A DNA stretch of 64,000 nt from Mangrovibacterium marinum (lineage in GTDB: Bacteria; Bacteroidota; Bacteroidia; Bacteroidales; Prolixibacteraceae), in NCBI RefSeq assembly GCF_003046625.1, contig NZ_QAAD01000009.1:116508-180507 (forward strand), in the 5' to 3' direction. The translations under genes and the position numbers were made by a program. This document shows positions 1 through 8,929 of this stretch, in pieces (the first letter of the stretch is position 1; the number at the start of each line of letters is the position of its first letter). The notes below the pieces were generated by a model, which searched no databases, was not told the origin of the DNA, and saw nothing but the letters and a program-made list of their open reading frames with translations.

Positions 1-1
1 A

Positions 2-433
2 GCCACTGTGCCGGCCTGGATTTACCTGATCGATAGCATAAATACCATCATTTTGGTGGGCACCTTTGGCTTTTTCTGGAACCAATACAAGGAAGCCAAA
101 AAGCACTACTCGCAAAGCAACGACATGCGCCAGGTGCTGAGCGATTCAATTCAGGCGTTAATGAAGTTCCGCCGGCTGTTTTATGGGGCTTTAAGCGTGT
201 TTCTGCTTGTCATTGTGATTTCGGCCCTTGCCGGCTTCTTTGGCAATCCCGATGTGCAGCTTGAAACCATCTGGGCCGAAAGAAATCATGCCGTCCTGTT
301 CACGGGTTTGGCCCTGTTGGTGGCCATTGTTGCGCTTATTTTCCTGGTTTTTCACTGGGGCTTCCGCCGCCTCTACGGTCGCTACATTAAGCAGCTTAAA
401 AATACCCTGGCCGAGTTGGACGAGATTGGCTAA
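2..433 (+). CDS. Small membrane protein, 5' end probably outside the window
   Basis: The frame is open to the left edge, and the first possible start inside the window is a GTG at position 8, so the true start may lie upstream. About 141 residues are visible. There is one hydrophobic segment near the N-terminus (about 9-24), then a polar, lysine-rich stretch, and two strong membrane segments at about 57-77 and 94-118, ending in a basic and acidic tail. I recognise no domain or catalytic motif. A weak hairpin with GCCTC/GAGGC arms follows at 461-477. The next gene is on the opposite strand. It is probably an inner-membrane protein of unknown function. The coding call is fairly safe; the function is not known. 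Confidence 0.6.
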   Translation, partial: ATVPAWIYLIDSINTIILVGTFGFFWNQYKEAKKHYSQSNDMRQVLSDSIQALMKFRRLFYGALSVFLLVIVISALAGFFGNPDVQLETIWAERNHAVLFTGLALLVAIVALIFLVFHWGFRRLYGRYIKQLKNTLAELDEIG

Positions 434-604
434 GCTTTACACTTCTTTTCGTTGGAAATAGCCTCGTGTCGTGAGGCGCTTTTGCTGAACAATTGTGGGG
501 CAATTTTGCCAGAACGGATTTGGACTTCCGTTTCGTAGGTCGTTTATGCAGATTCTGAATCGGCGGTTAAAGGTGTCAGGATTACGGATGCTGATGAGCG
601 GGGG

Positions 605-1375
605 TTAATTGAGCGAAATTTCGTTTTCGATCAACTGTAAAATTGAATTAATATCATCCATGAGTGGGCGGTAGTGTGCATTTTCGGTTGCCGAACTGGT
701 GATGATAAACATCAGCAGGTTGTTTTCAAATTCCACTGCGTTTAACAGGCTTAGGTTGCTACGCTGGTTTGTCGATTTGGAAAGCCCAAATTCGCAGTTG
801 GCTCCTGTTTGGTCCAGGATGGTTCTTAAACTGTATTGGTCCGTTCTGAACAGATCCAGAATTTTCTCCCGCTGGGTGCTAAGTTCGCTTTCCTGTCGCG
901 AAACATCTTCGAGCGTCGATATCCAGTTTGTCAATTGAATTCTGAGGCTGGTGTTCGAGATGCCTTTCAAACTTCCGGAACTGATCATTTCGGTTAGCAG
1001 CGAATTGTTTGGGTTGAAAGCAATGTCGAACGAAAAGCTATTGTACAGTAGCTCCGAGAAGCGCCGCTCCGTGAGCGTTTGATTCGTATTGGAAATGTGT
1101 TCCAATAGCTCAATGGCGCCGTCGTAACTCATTTTGTTCACAGCAATCAGCTCGCCGAGTTTTTCCTTACTGGTCTGAAATTCTTCTTTCAAGCCAAGCA
1201 AGTAAATTTGTTCGTTGTTCTTTTGAATCCGTTTTTGATTCAGATTATTAATGGCAAGGGCAATTAGGATTCCTACCACGACAAGAATAATTTCGCCTAA
1301 TGCGTAGGTCAGATATCTACTAAGTTTTTTGTCGGCAAGTAGTTGTAGCCTGATTTTTTTGAAGAATTTTAACAT
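605..1375 (-). CDS. DUF6090 family membrane-anchored protein
   Basis: This 256-residue protein has the typical DUF6090 N-terminus: a basic start (MLKFFKKIR), then a single membrane segment at about 22-43 (YALGEIILVVVGILIAL) ending in an Asn-rich patch. The rest is a polar, mostly helical, probably periplasmic domain. DUF6090 proteins are common in Bacteroidota, often in several copies per genome, and have no established function. The start lies 3 bases downstream of the stop of the preceding minus-strand DUF4386 gene, so the two are probably co-transcribed. Family assignment rests on the N-terminal signature and the length; no catalytic residues are apparent. Confidence 0.8.
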   Translation of the reverse strand: MLKFFKKIRLQLLADKKLSRYLTYALGEIILVVVGILIALAINNLNQKRIQKNNEQIYLLGLKEEFQTSKEKLGELIAVNKMSYDGAIELLEHISNTNQTLTERRFSELLYNSFSFDIAFNPNNSLLTEMISSGSLKGISNTSLRIQLTNWISTLEDVSRQESELSTQREKILDLFRTDQYSLRTILDQTGANCEFGLSKSTNQRSNLSLLNAVEFENNLLMFIITSSATENAHYRPLMDDINSILQLIENEISLN

Positions 1376-1378
1376 GGT

Positions 1379-2002
1379 CTAAGGGTTTGGTTTTGCTTTG
1401 CCGCCTTTGGCGAGTAGCCATACGCTCAGGCTCATTTCGCCTAAAATACTGGGGACGGCAACGAATGTTAAAAATGCAATCCGGAACTTGTCGTAGTCGT
1501 CCATGGTGAAATGTGCGGTTGTATCAATCATATACATTGCGCCTGCAATTGCCAGGAAGACTGTGATAAACCTGGGTTTGCTTAATATCTTTGCCAGGAG
1601 GATCAAGTGGATTCCAAAAAAGAAAAGGCCAATTAGCCAGATGGTGTTGAAGATGTTGATTTGCTTGAGAATCGCTTCGGTGGTTGTCAGGTTTAATACC
1701 ATTGGAAGCGCAAATGTAGCAACTCCCATAATTACAGCATGCATCATTCGGAACAAGGAACTCAGTGCACCTAATGGGTGTGTTTCGTAAAGTTTATAGA
1801 GGGCCCAGGCAACTACAACGTCGAAAGCAACGGTCAGCAGAAAAGCCATTATTCCTAATCGGATAATGAGCTGTTCGTGTTGAACCGCATTTAAGGGATT
1901 CTGAATGATGGATTCGAGTGCAAAAAAGTTAGCAAAGACAGCTGCTGCAAAAATCACAATATAGCTTGTGCCTGCGAGTTTAGAAAGCGTTCGTAAGCTC
2001 AT
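1379..2002 (-). CDS. DUF4386 family membrane protein
   Basis: This 207-residue protein is almost entirely hydrophobic, with about six predicted membrane segments. The N-terminus (RTLSKLAGTSYIVIFAAAVF) and the following pattern match the DUF4386 family of bacterial integral membrane proteins, whose function is unknown. It stops 3 bases before the start of the DUF6090 gene on the same strand, which suggests a two-gene operon. No signal for a transporter or enzyme active site is visible. Upstream, at about 2003-2151, is a short non-coding gap separating it from the MFS transporter gene. Confidence 0.75.
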   Translation of the reverse strand: MSLRTLSKLAGTSYIVIFAAAVFANFFALESIIQNPLNAVQHEQLIIRLGIMAFLLTVAFDVVVAWALYKLYETHPLGALSSLFRMMHAVIMGVATFALPMVLNLTTTEAILKQINIFNTIWLIGLFFFGIHLILLAKILSKPRFITVFLAIAGAMYMIDTTAHFTMDDYDKFRIAFLTFVAVPSILGEMSLSVWLLAKGGKAKPNP

Positions 2003-2151
2003 TTTATGGGTTGTTTTGTTATTGCATATTAACGCTTTTGAGGTGGCGGAGGTTTAGCTTGGCATCCGGTTCGTATCGACTGCTTGGCTTTGTTTAACAG
2101 ACGCCGGAGTCGGGAGAGGCGATTTCGTGTTAAAAAAAAATGGTGAAAACG

Positions 2152-3303
2152 TCATTTTTCAGCTGCCGGTCCCGGAAAACTCAGCACCAGAACAATTCCG
2201 AACACAGCAACAAGGCCGGTAAAGATGAAGGCTGTTGTTGCTGAGAAATTCCACAACATACCGGTGACCGCAGCGCCTAAAAACGAGCCCATATATTGCA
2301 GGCTAACCAGAATGCCGTTTCCTTTTCCGCGTTGGCGGTTGTCGATGCCGCGGTTGGCCAGCATCGGAACAATGGTTGAGATGGCAAAGGTGCCAACGGT
2401 AATTAAAATTGTTCCGGCAATAATGGTTGGCAAATTTTCGAACCACAGCAGCCCAAAGCCGACTCCTTCGGTCAGGAACAGCAGGCTGATGGTTGCCCGT
2501 GCTTTGCCCTTTTGGCTCAGTTTCGAGAAAACCGGTAACAGAAGCACCGAGCAAAGAATGGCCGGTGTCAGGATGATCCACATCTGTTGGGTTTCGAGCA
2601 CATCCATCAGCAGCAGAGGAAGCATAAAGAAAAAAGCCATACTCATCAGGTTGTTCGTGGTCAGCATCAAGCCCATGGTTAGGTTCCGGCGGTTAAAAAC
2701 CGACTTCTGCTTTGCCTTCTCGGCGCTTTTCAATTTGCGCACTTCCGGGTCAACCTGCTTGGTAAACAGCAGCACCCACACAAAGCATACGGCAATTAAG
2801 CCCGCTGAAAAGACAAACATCTGGCTTACGCTTAACACAATGTGCACCAACGGACCAATCAGGTACGACAGCATGGTAAAGGTTCCCAACACCGCCCCCA
2901 GCCGGGTTAGTTGTTTGTCGCGTTCGTCATCCCCCGCCGCCGACGAAATCCACGAGTAGCCTACCGTAACAATAGCGCCGCTGCCTTGCAGGGCCCGGGC
3001 AAAAATCAACCAGTAAATATTGGCGGCATAAGCAGCGGTGAGCAAGCCCGCAATCAGCATCAATAGGCCGGCCAGCATCATCTTTTTGTAACCAATGCGG
3101 TCGCTCAGCATACCGAACGGAATTTGTAAAACGGCTTGTGTGAGCCCGAAAATACCCAGCGCATAACCGATTAGCCAGGGAGCTCCTCCTTCCAGATTTA
3201 AGGCATAAACCGACAGAAAGGGGATGATGATTAACATTGAAAAAAGACGCATGCCAAGCGTAACGGAAATAATGTTGTCTAAATATTGGGTTGCTTTGCT
3301 CAT
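2152..3303 (-). CDS. MFS transporter (12 membrane segments)
   Basis: This 383-residue protein has the hydrophobicity of a 12-helix major facilitator. The diagnostic loop 2-3 motif A is visible at residues 64-74 as GMLSDRIGYKK. There is a charged central cytoplasmic loop at about 190-205 (KLKSAEKAKQKS). The overall pattern resembles YajR-like proton-coupled drug/sugar exporters, but the substrate cannot be read from sequence. It is alone on the minus strand with its own promoter: a -7 element at 3351-3358 reads TAACTTTG on the minus strand. A divergent promoter for purM lies about 200 bp away. Confidence 0.85.
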   Translation of the reverse strand: MSKATQYLDNIISVTLGMRLFSMLIIIPFLSVYALNLEGGAPWLIGYALGIFGLTQAVLQIPFGMLSDRIGYKKMMLAGLLMLIAGLLTAAYAANIYWLIFARALQGSGAIVTVGYSWISSAAGDDERDKQLTRLGAVLGTFTMLSYLIGPLVHIVLSVSQMFVFSAGLIAVCFVWVLLFTKQVDPEVRKLKSAEKAKQKSVFNRRNLTMGLMLTTNNLMSMAFFFMLPLLLMDVLETQQMWIILTPAILCSVLLLPVFSKLSQKGKARATISLLFLTEGVGFGLLWFENLPTIIAGTILITVGTFAISTIVPMLANRGIDNRQRGKGNGILVSLQYMGSFLGAAVTGMLWNFSATTAFIFTGLVAVFGIVLVLSFPGPAAEK

Positions 3304-3350
3304 GTTTTTCGTTTAAACACATTGCGGTTTGTGTTTATTGGCAAGTGGCG

Positions 3351-3358
3351 CAAAGTTA
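3351..3358 (-). promoter_or_regulatory. -7 promoter element for the MFS gene
   Basis: The plus strand reads CAAAGTTA, so the minus strand reads TAACTTTG, an exact match to the Bacteroidota TAnnTTTG -7 consensus. It lies about 48 bases upstream of the MFS start codon. No convincing TTG -33 element is seen. Confidence 0.5.
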
Positions 3359-3566
3359 GTAAACATTACACGCTGCCTAAAGTTTCCCGGTTTTTCTTTT
3401 CACCAGCGCTACGCGGATGCTCTCCGTGGTTGCCCCTGGTACCAATCGGGATGAAAGAGCTTGAGGCGGAAGGACTGGTTGGCCGGGCAAGGAATCAGTG
3501 CAATCAGAAGTGCTCATCAAAATCAGCGTCCCGATGGTTATGGTCTGTATATTTCCTTAAAAATAT

Positions 3567-3574
3567 TAACTTTG
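3567..3574 (+). promoter_or_regulatory. -7 promoter element for purM
   Basis: TAACTTTG matches the Bacteroidota TAnnTTTG -7 element and sits 26 bases before the purM ATG at 3600, implying a short leader. The remaining 3304-3566 stretch holds no gene I can support. Confidence 0.55.
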
Positions 3575-3599
3575 TGCCCCGAATTCAGAATCTAATTTT

Positions 3600-4766
3600 A
3601 TGAGCGACAGCAGGTATATGGCACGGGGCGTATCGGCCTCGAAAGAGGATGTGCACAACGCCATCAAAAATATTGATAAAGGATTGTTCCCGAAAGCATT
3701 CTGCAAAATTATCCCCGATGTGTTGGGGGGCGATGCCGAGTGGTGTAACATTATGCACGCCGATGGTGCCGGTACAAAATCGTCGTTGGCCTACATGTAC
3801 TGGAAGGAAACCGGCGATGTGTCGGTGTGGAAAGGCATCGCTCAGGATGCACTGATCATGAATATCGACGACCTGTTGTGCGTTGGTGCGGTGGATAACA
3901 TTCTGTTGTCGTCAACCATTGGTCGTAACAAAAATAAAATTCCGGGTGAGGTGATTGCTGCAATCATCAACGGAACCGACGAGCTGTGCCGCGAGCTGCA
4001 GGAAATGGGCGTTGGCGTTTTCCCCACCGGAGGCGAAACCGCCGATGTGGGCGACCTGGTGCGCACCATCATTGTCGATTCAACCGTTACTTGCCGCATG
4101 AAGCGCTCCGATGTTATTTCGGCCGACAATATTCAGGCCGGCGATGTCATTGTTGGTTTGGCTTCTTACGGACAAGCTTCGTACGAGAAAGAATACAACG
4201 GCGGCATGGGTAGCAACGGACTGACCTCGGCCCGTCACGATGTATTTGCCAATTACCTGTCTGCAAAATATCCCGAAAGCTACGATGCCGAAGTGCCGGC
4301 CGAGCTGGTTTACTCGGGAACCAAAAAGCTGACCGAAGCCATCGAAGGTTTAGGCATTGATGCCGGTAAACTGGTGCTTTCGCCAACACGGACCTATGCG
4401 CCGGTTATTAAAAAGATCTTGGACGCTCATCGTTCCGAAATTCATGGTATGGTACACTGCTCGGGTGGTGCTCAAACCAAAGTGTTGCACTTTGTTGATG
4501 GGGTACACGTTATTAAAGATAACCTGTTCCCGGTTCCTCCGTTATTTAAATTGATTCAGGAAGAGTCGAAAACCGAATGGGCCGAAATGTATAAAGTCTT
4601 CAATATGGGACACCGTATGGAGATTTATGTGAAGCCTGAATTGGCGGATGCAATTATCGAAATTTCAAAGTCATTCAATATCGATGCACAAGTGGTTGGT
4701 CGGGTTGAGGCGCACGAAGGCAAAAAACTCACCATCAAATCCGAATTCGGAACATTTGAGTATTGA
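3600..4766 (+). CDS. purM: Phosphoribosylformylglycinamidine cyclo-ligase (AIR synthase), Bacteroidota type
   Basis: This enzyme makes aminoimidazole ribotide from FGAM with ATP in de novo purine synthesis. At 388 residues it is longer than the roughly 345-residue E. coli enzyme, as is usual for the Bacteroidota form. Visible AIRS-family motifs are DGAGTK at 55-60, NIDDLLCVGA starting at 88 and GGETADVGD at 144-152, which line the nucleotide and metal site. The C-terminal AIRS domain follows. It heads a probable operon with prfA (74-bp gap) and pyrF. The stop codon TGA is the end of the first heptad of a 7-bp repeat array that fills the gap to prfA. The start is supported by a promoter element 26 bases upstream. 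Confidence 0.93.
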   Translation: MSDSRYMARGVSASKEDVHNAIKNIDKGLFPKAFCKIIPDVLGGDAEWCNIMHADGAGTKSSLAYMYWKETGDVSVWKGIAQDALIMNIDDLLCVGAVDNILLSSTIGRNKNKIPGEVIAAIINGTDELCRELQEMGVGVFPTGGETADVGDLVRTIIVDSTVTCRMKRSDVISADNIQAGDVIVGLASYGQASYEKEYNGGMGSNGLTSARHDVFANYLSAKYPESYDAEVPAELVYSGTKKLTEAIEGLGIDAGKLVLSPTRTYAPVIKKILDAHRSEIHGMVHCSGGAQTKVLHFVDGVHVIKDNLFPVPPLFKLIQEESKTEWAEMYKVFNMGHRMEIYVKPELADAIIEISKSFNIDAQVVGRVEAHEGKKLTIKSEFGTFEY

Positions 4767-4801
4767 GACGTGAGTCTTGAGTCTTGAGTAACGAGACATG
4801 A
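4760..4801 (+). repeat. Heptanucleotide (GnnnTGA) array between purM and prfA
   Basis: Six consecutive 7-bp units of the form GnnnTGA or close variants: GTATTGA, GACGTGA, GTCTTGA, GTCTTGA, GTAACGA, GACATGA. The first unit contains the purM stop codon. The same heptad vocabulary recurs at 57414-57490 and 57634-58052. It does not encode anything obvious. Confidence 0.8.
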
Positions 4802-4840
4802 AACTTGGAACATTAAAACTGAAAATTTGGAACTGATTAT

Positions 4841-5926
4841 ATGGCAGATTATTCATTATTAGAAAAATTCGAAAGCATTCAGCATCGCTTCGACGAGGTG
4901 GGTCAGCAGATTACCGACCCGGCTACGATGAGCGATATGAAGCGCTATGTGAAGCTGAACCAGGAGTATCGTCGCCTGGAGTCGCTGGTGCAGGCTTTCA
5001 AAGAATATAAAAACCTGATCGAAAATATTGAGTCGGGTAAACAAATGTTGGCCGAGGAGAGCGATCCGGATATTCGCGAAATGGCCAAAGAAGAAATTGA
5101 ACAAAGCGAAGAAGCCATTCCCGCAAAGGAACAGGAAATTAAACTCTTGCTGGTTCCTGCCGATCCGGAAGACTCGAAGAATGCGATCCTTGAAATCCGT
5201 GCCGGTACTGGTGGCGACGAAGCTTCAATTTTTGCCGGAGACCTGTTCCGCATGTATTCCAAATACTGCGAAAAGAAGGGCTGGCGCATGGAAGTAACAA
5301 CCATGAACGAAGGAACATCGGGTGGTTACAAGGAGATTGTGGCAACTGTTACGGGCGAGAATGTTTACGGAATCCTGAAATACGAATCGGGCGTGCACCG
5401 GGTACAGCGTGTGCCGCAAACCGAGACGCAGGGACGTGTGCATACATCAGCAGCTTCGGTTGCCGTGTTGCCCGAAGCCGAAGAATTCGATATTGAATTG
5501 CGCAACGAGGATATTCGTCGCGACGAGTTCTGTTCGTCAGGCCCCGGTGGACAGTCGGTGAACACCACCTATTCGGCAATTCGTTTGACGCACATTCCTA
5601 CAGGTATTGTGGTGCAATGCCAGGATCAAAAGTCGAAGCTGAAAAACCTGGATAAGGCAATGATCGAGCTGCGTACCCGTATTTATAATATGGAGCACCA
5701 AAAGTATTTGGATGAAATTGCTTCGAAACGGAAAACCATGGTTTCAACCGGCGACCGTTCAGCAAAAATCCGTACCTACAACTGGCCGCAGGGGCGTGTA
5801 ACGGATCACCGCATCAACCTGACCTTATACAATTTGCAGGCAATTATCAACGGCGATATTGACGAAATTATCGAAAAGCTGCAGTTGGAAGAAAATGCAG
5901 AACGTTTGAAAGAAGCTGAAATTTAA
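4841..5926 (+). CDS. prfA: Peptide chain release factor 1
   Basis: A class I release factor that recognises UAA and UAG and triggers peptidyl-tRNA hydrolysis on the ribosome. It has 361 residues, the normal RF1 length. The GGQ catalytic motif is at 236-238 ([10 protein letters not shown]). The codon-recognition tripeptide is of the PxT type, PQT at 192-194, which marks RF1 rather than RF2 (SPF). The N-terminal coiled-coil domain is visible at about 1-100. It lies between purM and pyrF, 62 bases upstream of pyrF, consistent with co-transcription. Many genes in this window end in TAA or TAG, which this factor would read. Confidence 0.97.
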   Translation: MADYSLLEKFESIQHRFDEVGQQITDPATMSDMKRYVKLNQEYRRLESLVQAFKEYKNLIENIESGKQMLAEESDPDIREMAKEEIEQSEEAIPAKEQEIKLLLVPADPEDSKNAILEIRAGTGGDEASIFAGDLFRMYSKYCEKKGWRMEVTTMNEGTSGGYKEIVATVTGENVYGILKYESGVHRVQRVPQTETQGRVHTSAASVAVLPEAEEFDIELRNEDIRRDEFCSSGPGGQSVNTTYSAIRLTHIPTGIVVQCQDQKSKLKNLDKAMIELRTRIYNMEHQKYLDEIASKRKTMVSTGDRSAKIRTYNWPQGRVTDHRINLTLYNLQAIINGDIDEIIEKLQLEENAERLKEAEI

Positions 5927-5988
5927 ATTTATCGGGTGAGGGCCTGACTCCACAAGTCAGACCCTCACTTTGTAACGACCATATTACA

Positions 5989-6822
5989 ATGAACAAAGAA
6001 CAATTATTCGAGCAAATTAAAGCCAAACGCAGTTTCCTGTGTATTGGTCTGGACACCGATATTCTGAAAATCCCGGCTCACCTGAAAGACACTTCAGACC
6101 CGATTTTCGCCTTCAATAAAGAGATTGTCGATGCAACACACGATTTGTGTGTGGCTTATAAACCAAACCTGGCTTTTTACGAAAGCCAGGGAGTTGCCGG
6201 CTGGGTGGCTTTGGAAAAAACGGTGAACTACATCCGCGAAAAATATCCCGAGCAGTTCATCATTGCCGATGCCAAGCGTGGCGATATTGGCAATACTTCA
6301 AATTTGTATGCCCGTGCATTTTTCGATCACATGGACTTTGATGCGGTCACTGTTGCTCCGTATATGGGTGAAGACTCAGTGAAGCCTTTCATGACTTACC
6401 TGGATCGTTGGGTGATTTTGTTGGCTTTAACCTCAAACAAAGGTGCTTTCGACTTTCAATTCCTGAAAGATGAAAAAAGCGGCGATCAGTTGTTTGAGTC
6501 TGTGTTGAAAACCTCGCAGAACTGGGGAACAACCGATAATCTGATGTACGTGGTTGGTGCTACCAAGGCTGAAAACCTGGAAGGCATCCGCGAAATTGCG
6601 CCGGATCACTTCTTGCTGGTTCCGGGAGTTGGTGCTCAGGGCGGTAGTTTGCAGGAGGTCGCCAAGTACGGTATGAACGAGCATTGTGGTTTGTTGGTAA
6701 ATTCATCGCGCGCGATTATTTATGCTTCGGCTGAAGAAAACTTTGCTGCAAAAGCTCGCGAAGCAGCTATGGATGTACAAGTTGACATGGAAGAGTTGCT
6801 GCTGGAAGCCGACTTGCTTTAA
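5989..6822 (+). CDS. pyrF: Orotidine 5'-phosphate decarboxylase (type 2)
   Basis: This enzyme catalyses the last step of UMP synthesis, decarboxylating OMP. At 277 residues it is of the longer type 2 subfamily. The catalytic DxKxxD motif is present as ADAKRGDIG, with D94, K96 and D99. The N-terminus (FLCIGLDTD) and the phosphate-binding region near 215-245 ([10 protein letters not shown], then [10 protein letters not shown]) also fit. It is the last gene of the purM-prfA-pyrF run and is followed by a clear intrinsic terminator at 6868-6898. Confidence 0.96.
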   Translation: MNKEQLFEQIKAKRSFLCIGLDTDILKIPAHLKDTSDPIFAFNKEIVDATHDLCVAYKPNLAFYESQGVAGWVALEKTVNYIREKYPEQFIIADAKRGDIGNTSNLYARAFFDHMDFDAVTVAPYMGEDSVKPFMTYLDRWVILLALTSNKGAFDFQFLKDEKSGDQLFESVLKTSQNWGTTDNLMYVVGATKAENLEGIREIAPDHFLLVPGVGAQGGSLQEVAKYGMNEHCGLLVNSSRAIIYASAEENFAAKAREAAMDVQVDMEELLLEADLL

Positions 6823-6867
6823 AATGAGTGGCCAAAAGGAGTAAACTCCCTTACAATAAAATATTAG

Positions 6868-6898
6868 CCCGGGGCTCGTCAGAGTTCCGGGTTTTTTT
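6868..6898 (+). terminator. Intrinsic terminator after pyrF
   Basis: A 10-bp stem (6868-6877 with 6882-6891, two G-U pairs) with a 4-base loop GTCA, followed by seven T residues. It ends the purM-prfA-pyrF transcript. Confidence 0.85.
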
Positions 6899-6924
6899 AT
6901 TGTTCAGGGAAAGATGATCCGCTT

Positions 6925-7452
6925 TTAAAGGAAGAAAATCGTAATAAACAGGTATTTTATGGTTAGGCCTAGGGCACTGTAGATAAGTGCCTGGCGTAGC
7001 GGATGGCGCAACATGCCGGCGGCACACAGCATAAGCGGTGACGACAGTGGCAATAGGTTGAACAGGAAGATGGCGATGTTGCCGTATTTCTGTATTTCCT
7101 CTTCGGCTTTCTGGTAGCGGTGGCGACCAATTAGTTTATTAATAATACGAGCACTCAGCGAGTGGCCGATGTAATAGTCGACCATTTGGGATCCAAGGGC
7201 GGTTGTTACAGCAACCACGTTGAGCAGAATAAAACTTAAATCGGAGTGCAGATAATAAATAAATGCCAGCTCCACCGGCATGATCAGGAAAAACAAATAG
7301 CCCGAGAAGTTGACGATGCCAAAAGATAGCAGGCTCTCCTTGGTCGCGCCATAAATTTCCCGGCCTATCGTTGCCGAGGCAATGGCGATGGCTACCGCTG
7401 CAAAAAATACAACAACAGCCGCTCGGGTGATATGTTGCCTGCTGATATTCAC
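6925..7452 (-). CDS. YqaA/VTT-domain-like small membrane protein
   Basis: This 175-residue protein has about four to five membrane segments. The region around 115-160, with KYGNIAIFLFNLLPLSSP followed by a glycine-containing helix, resembles the VTT (SNARE-associated/DedA-related) fold of YqaA-type proteins. DedA/VTT proteins act in lipid translocation and membrane homeostasis, but the role of this branch is unknown. It is transcribed away from the DUF2851 gene. A plus-strand frame reading back into this gene from 7382 is not used, because the DUF2851 start lies at 7628. Confidence 0.6.
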   Translation of the reverse strand: MNISRQHITRAAVVVFFAAVAIAIASATIGREIYGATKESLLSFGIVNFSGYLFFLIMPVELAFIYYLHSDLSFILLNVVAVTTALGSQMVDYYIGHSLSARIINKLIGRHRYQKAEEEIQKYGNIAIFLFNLLPLSSPLMLCAAGMLRHPLRQALIYSALGLTIKYLFITIFFL

Positions 7453-7627
7453 GGGAAAACATTTGCTTTGTATTAAAGTTAGTCGGTTTCATTCAATCGA
7501 TCATTCGGAACAGACTATTTTTTTATACGCAGCTCCTGCAATTTGGGTGAGGCAGGCAGACTGGAATCAGGGCTTGACTTTTATTCTTAATATTCATAAT
7601 TTGCATAGCATTAGTTGTTTGCTGATT

Positions 7628-8929
7628 ATGGATGAGTTTTTTCTGCAATTTTTATGGCGGCATCGCTTGTTTGATGCTACAGAGCTGAAAACTACAGCTG
7701 GCATTCCGGTGGAAGTTATCTCGCCGGGTTTTCAGAATACCGATGCTGGTCCCGACTTTTTTAATGCCCGGTTAAAAATAGGCGACACAATTTGGGCCGG
7801 CAATGTTGAGGTCCATTGGCGGTCGGGCGACTGGAACAAACATCGGCATCATCAGGATTCCGCTTACGACAATGTGATCCTGCATCTGGTTAAAGAAGAT
7901 ACCGGAGCCGTGCAAAATTCAAAAGGCGTGTTCATCGAGAATGTGTGTCTGCCATATTCGTCGGTGTTGGAGGATAATTACCGGAAGTTGCAACAAGCAA
8001 CCAGCTGGATTCCCTGTGCCGACGCCATTCATCAGGTTCCTCAAATAACCTTGCAGTTGTGGTATCATGCCCTGGTGGTTGAGCGGCTTCAGCATAAAAC
8101 CAGCGAAATTGTCTTCCGCCTGGAACAAAATAAGAACGATTGGAACGAAACTTTTTATCAGTTTTTGGCTCGCAATTTTGGTTTTAAGGTGAATGCTCTT
8201 CCGTTTGAAATGCTGGCAAAAGCGGTTCCGCTGGCGGTGTTGGGCAAACACAAAAATGATTTGTTTCAGCTGGAAGCACTGCTTTTTGGCTCGGCCGGCT
8301 TGCTGAATCAAGAATTGGTGGGCGACGACTATTTCCTGGCTTTGCGCCGCGAGTTTTCGTTCTTATATAAGAAATATGCGTTGAAGCCGGTGGAAGGGCA
8401 TTTGTGGAAGTTTCTACGTCTGCGTCCTTTCAATTTTCCGACCGTTCGAATTGCTCAGTTTGCCCAATTAATCCATCAGTCAAATGCCCTGTTCTCGCAA
8501 TTGATTGAGATGGAAAGCTTAAATGAAGTAAAAAAGCTGTTTCAGATCGAACCTTCCGATTATTGGAATACGCATTATAAATTCAACAAGCAGAGTCGGG
8601 AGCTGTCCAAGAATTTTGGAACGTCATCGTTTCATAATTTAGTAATCAATACCATTGTTCCTTTTTTGTTTGTATACGGCGATTATTACAAGCAGCAACA
8701 TTTGAAAGATCTGGCCTTCGATTTTCTGGAACGCATCCCTGCCGAGGCTAACTCAATTGTTGCTAATTGGCGTCAACTGGGCATTTCGGCCGCCACCGCC
8801 TACGATAGTCAGGCGCTCATTGAGTTAAAGAATTCTTACTGTAATGCCAAAAAATGCTTAAATTGCCCGGTAGGAATGAAATTGATCAAGCGGATAATTC
8901 CCGAAAATGATGAGCCAGTCGATAAATAA
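7628..8929 (+). CDS. DUF2851 family protein
   Basis: The frame is open from 7382, but family homology begins at the ATG at 7628 (MDEFFLQFLW), and the earlier part overlaps the opposite-strand gene, so I start it there and get 433 residues. Typical DUF2851 features are the N-terminal FLQFLWRHRLF, the NTDAGPDFFNARLKIG segment and the WAGNVEVHWRSGDW motif. Near the C-terminus is a Cys cluster (C-x5-C-x2-C in NSYCNAKKCLNCPVG) that could bind metal. The family is widespread in Bacteroidota and its function is unknown. The 3' end overlaps the K+ channel gene by 23 bases, so the two are probably translationally linked. Confidence 0.85.
   Translation: MDEFFLQFLWRHRLFDATELKTTAGIPVEVISPGFQNTDAGPDFFNARLKIGDTIWAGNVEVHWRSGDWNKHRHHQDSAYDNVILHLVKEDTGAVQNSKGVFIENVCLPYSSVLEDNYRKLQQATSWIPCADAIHQVPQITLQLWYHALVVERLQHKTSEIVFRLEQNKNDWNETFYQFLARNFGFKVNALPFEMLAKAVPLAVLGKHKNDLFQLEALLFGSAGLLNQELVGDDYFLALRREFSFLYKKYALKPVEGHLWKFLRLRPFNFPTVRIAQFAQLIHQSNALFSQLIEMESLNEVKKLFQIEPSDYWNTHYKFNKQSRELSKNFGTSSFHNLVINTIVPFLFVYGDYYKQQHLKDLAFDFLERIPAEANSIVANWRQLGISAATAYDSQALIELKNSYCNAKKCLNCPVGMKLIKRIIPENDEPVDK

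Noticed and set aside
2225..2959. A 244-codon plus-strand frame opposite the MFS gene
   Set aside because: It is composed of basic and serine-rich residues typical of reverse-frame translation of a membrane protein gene.
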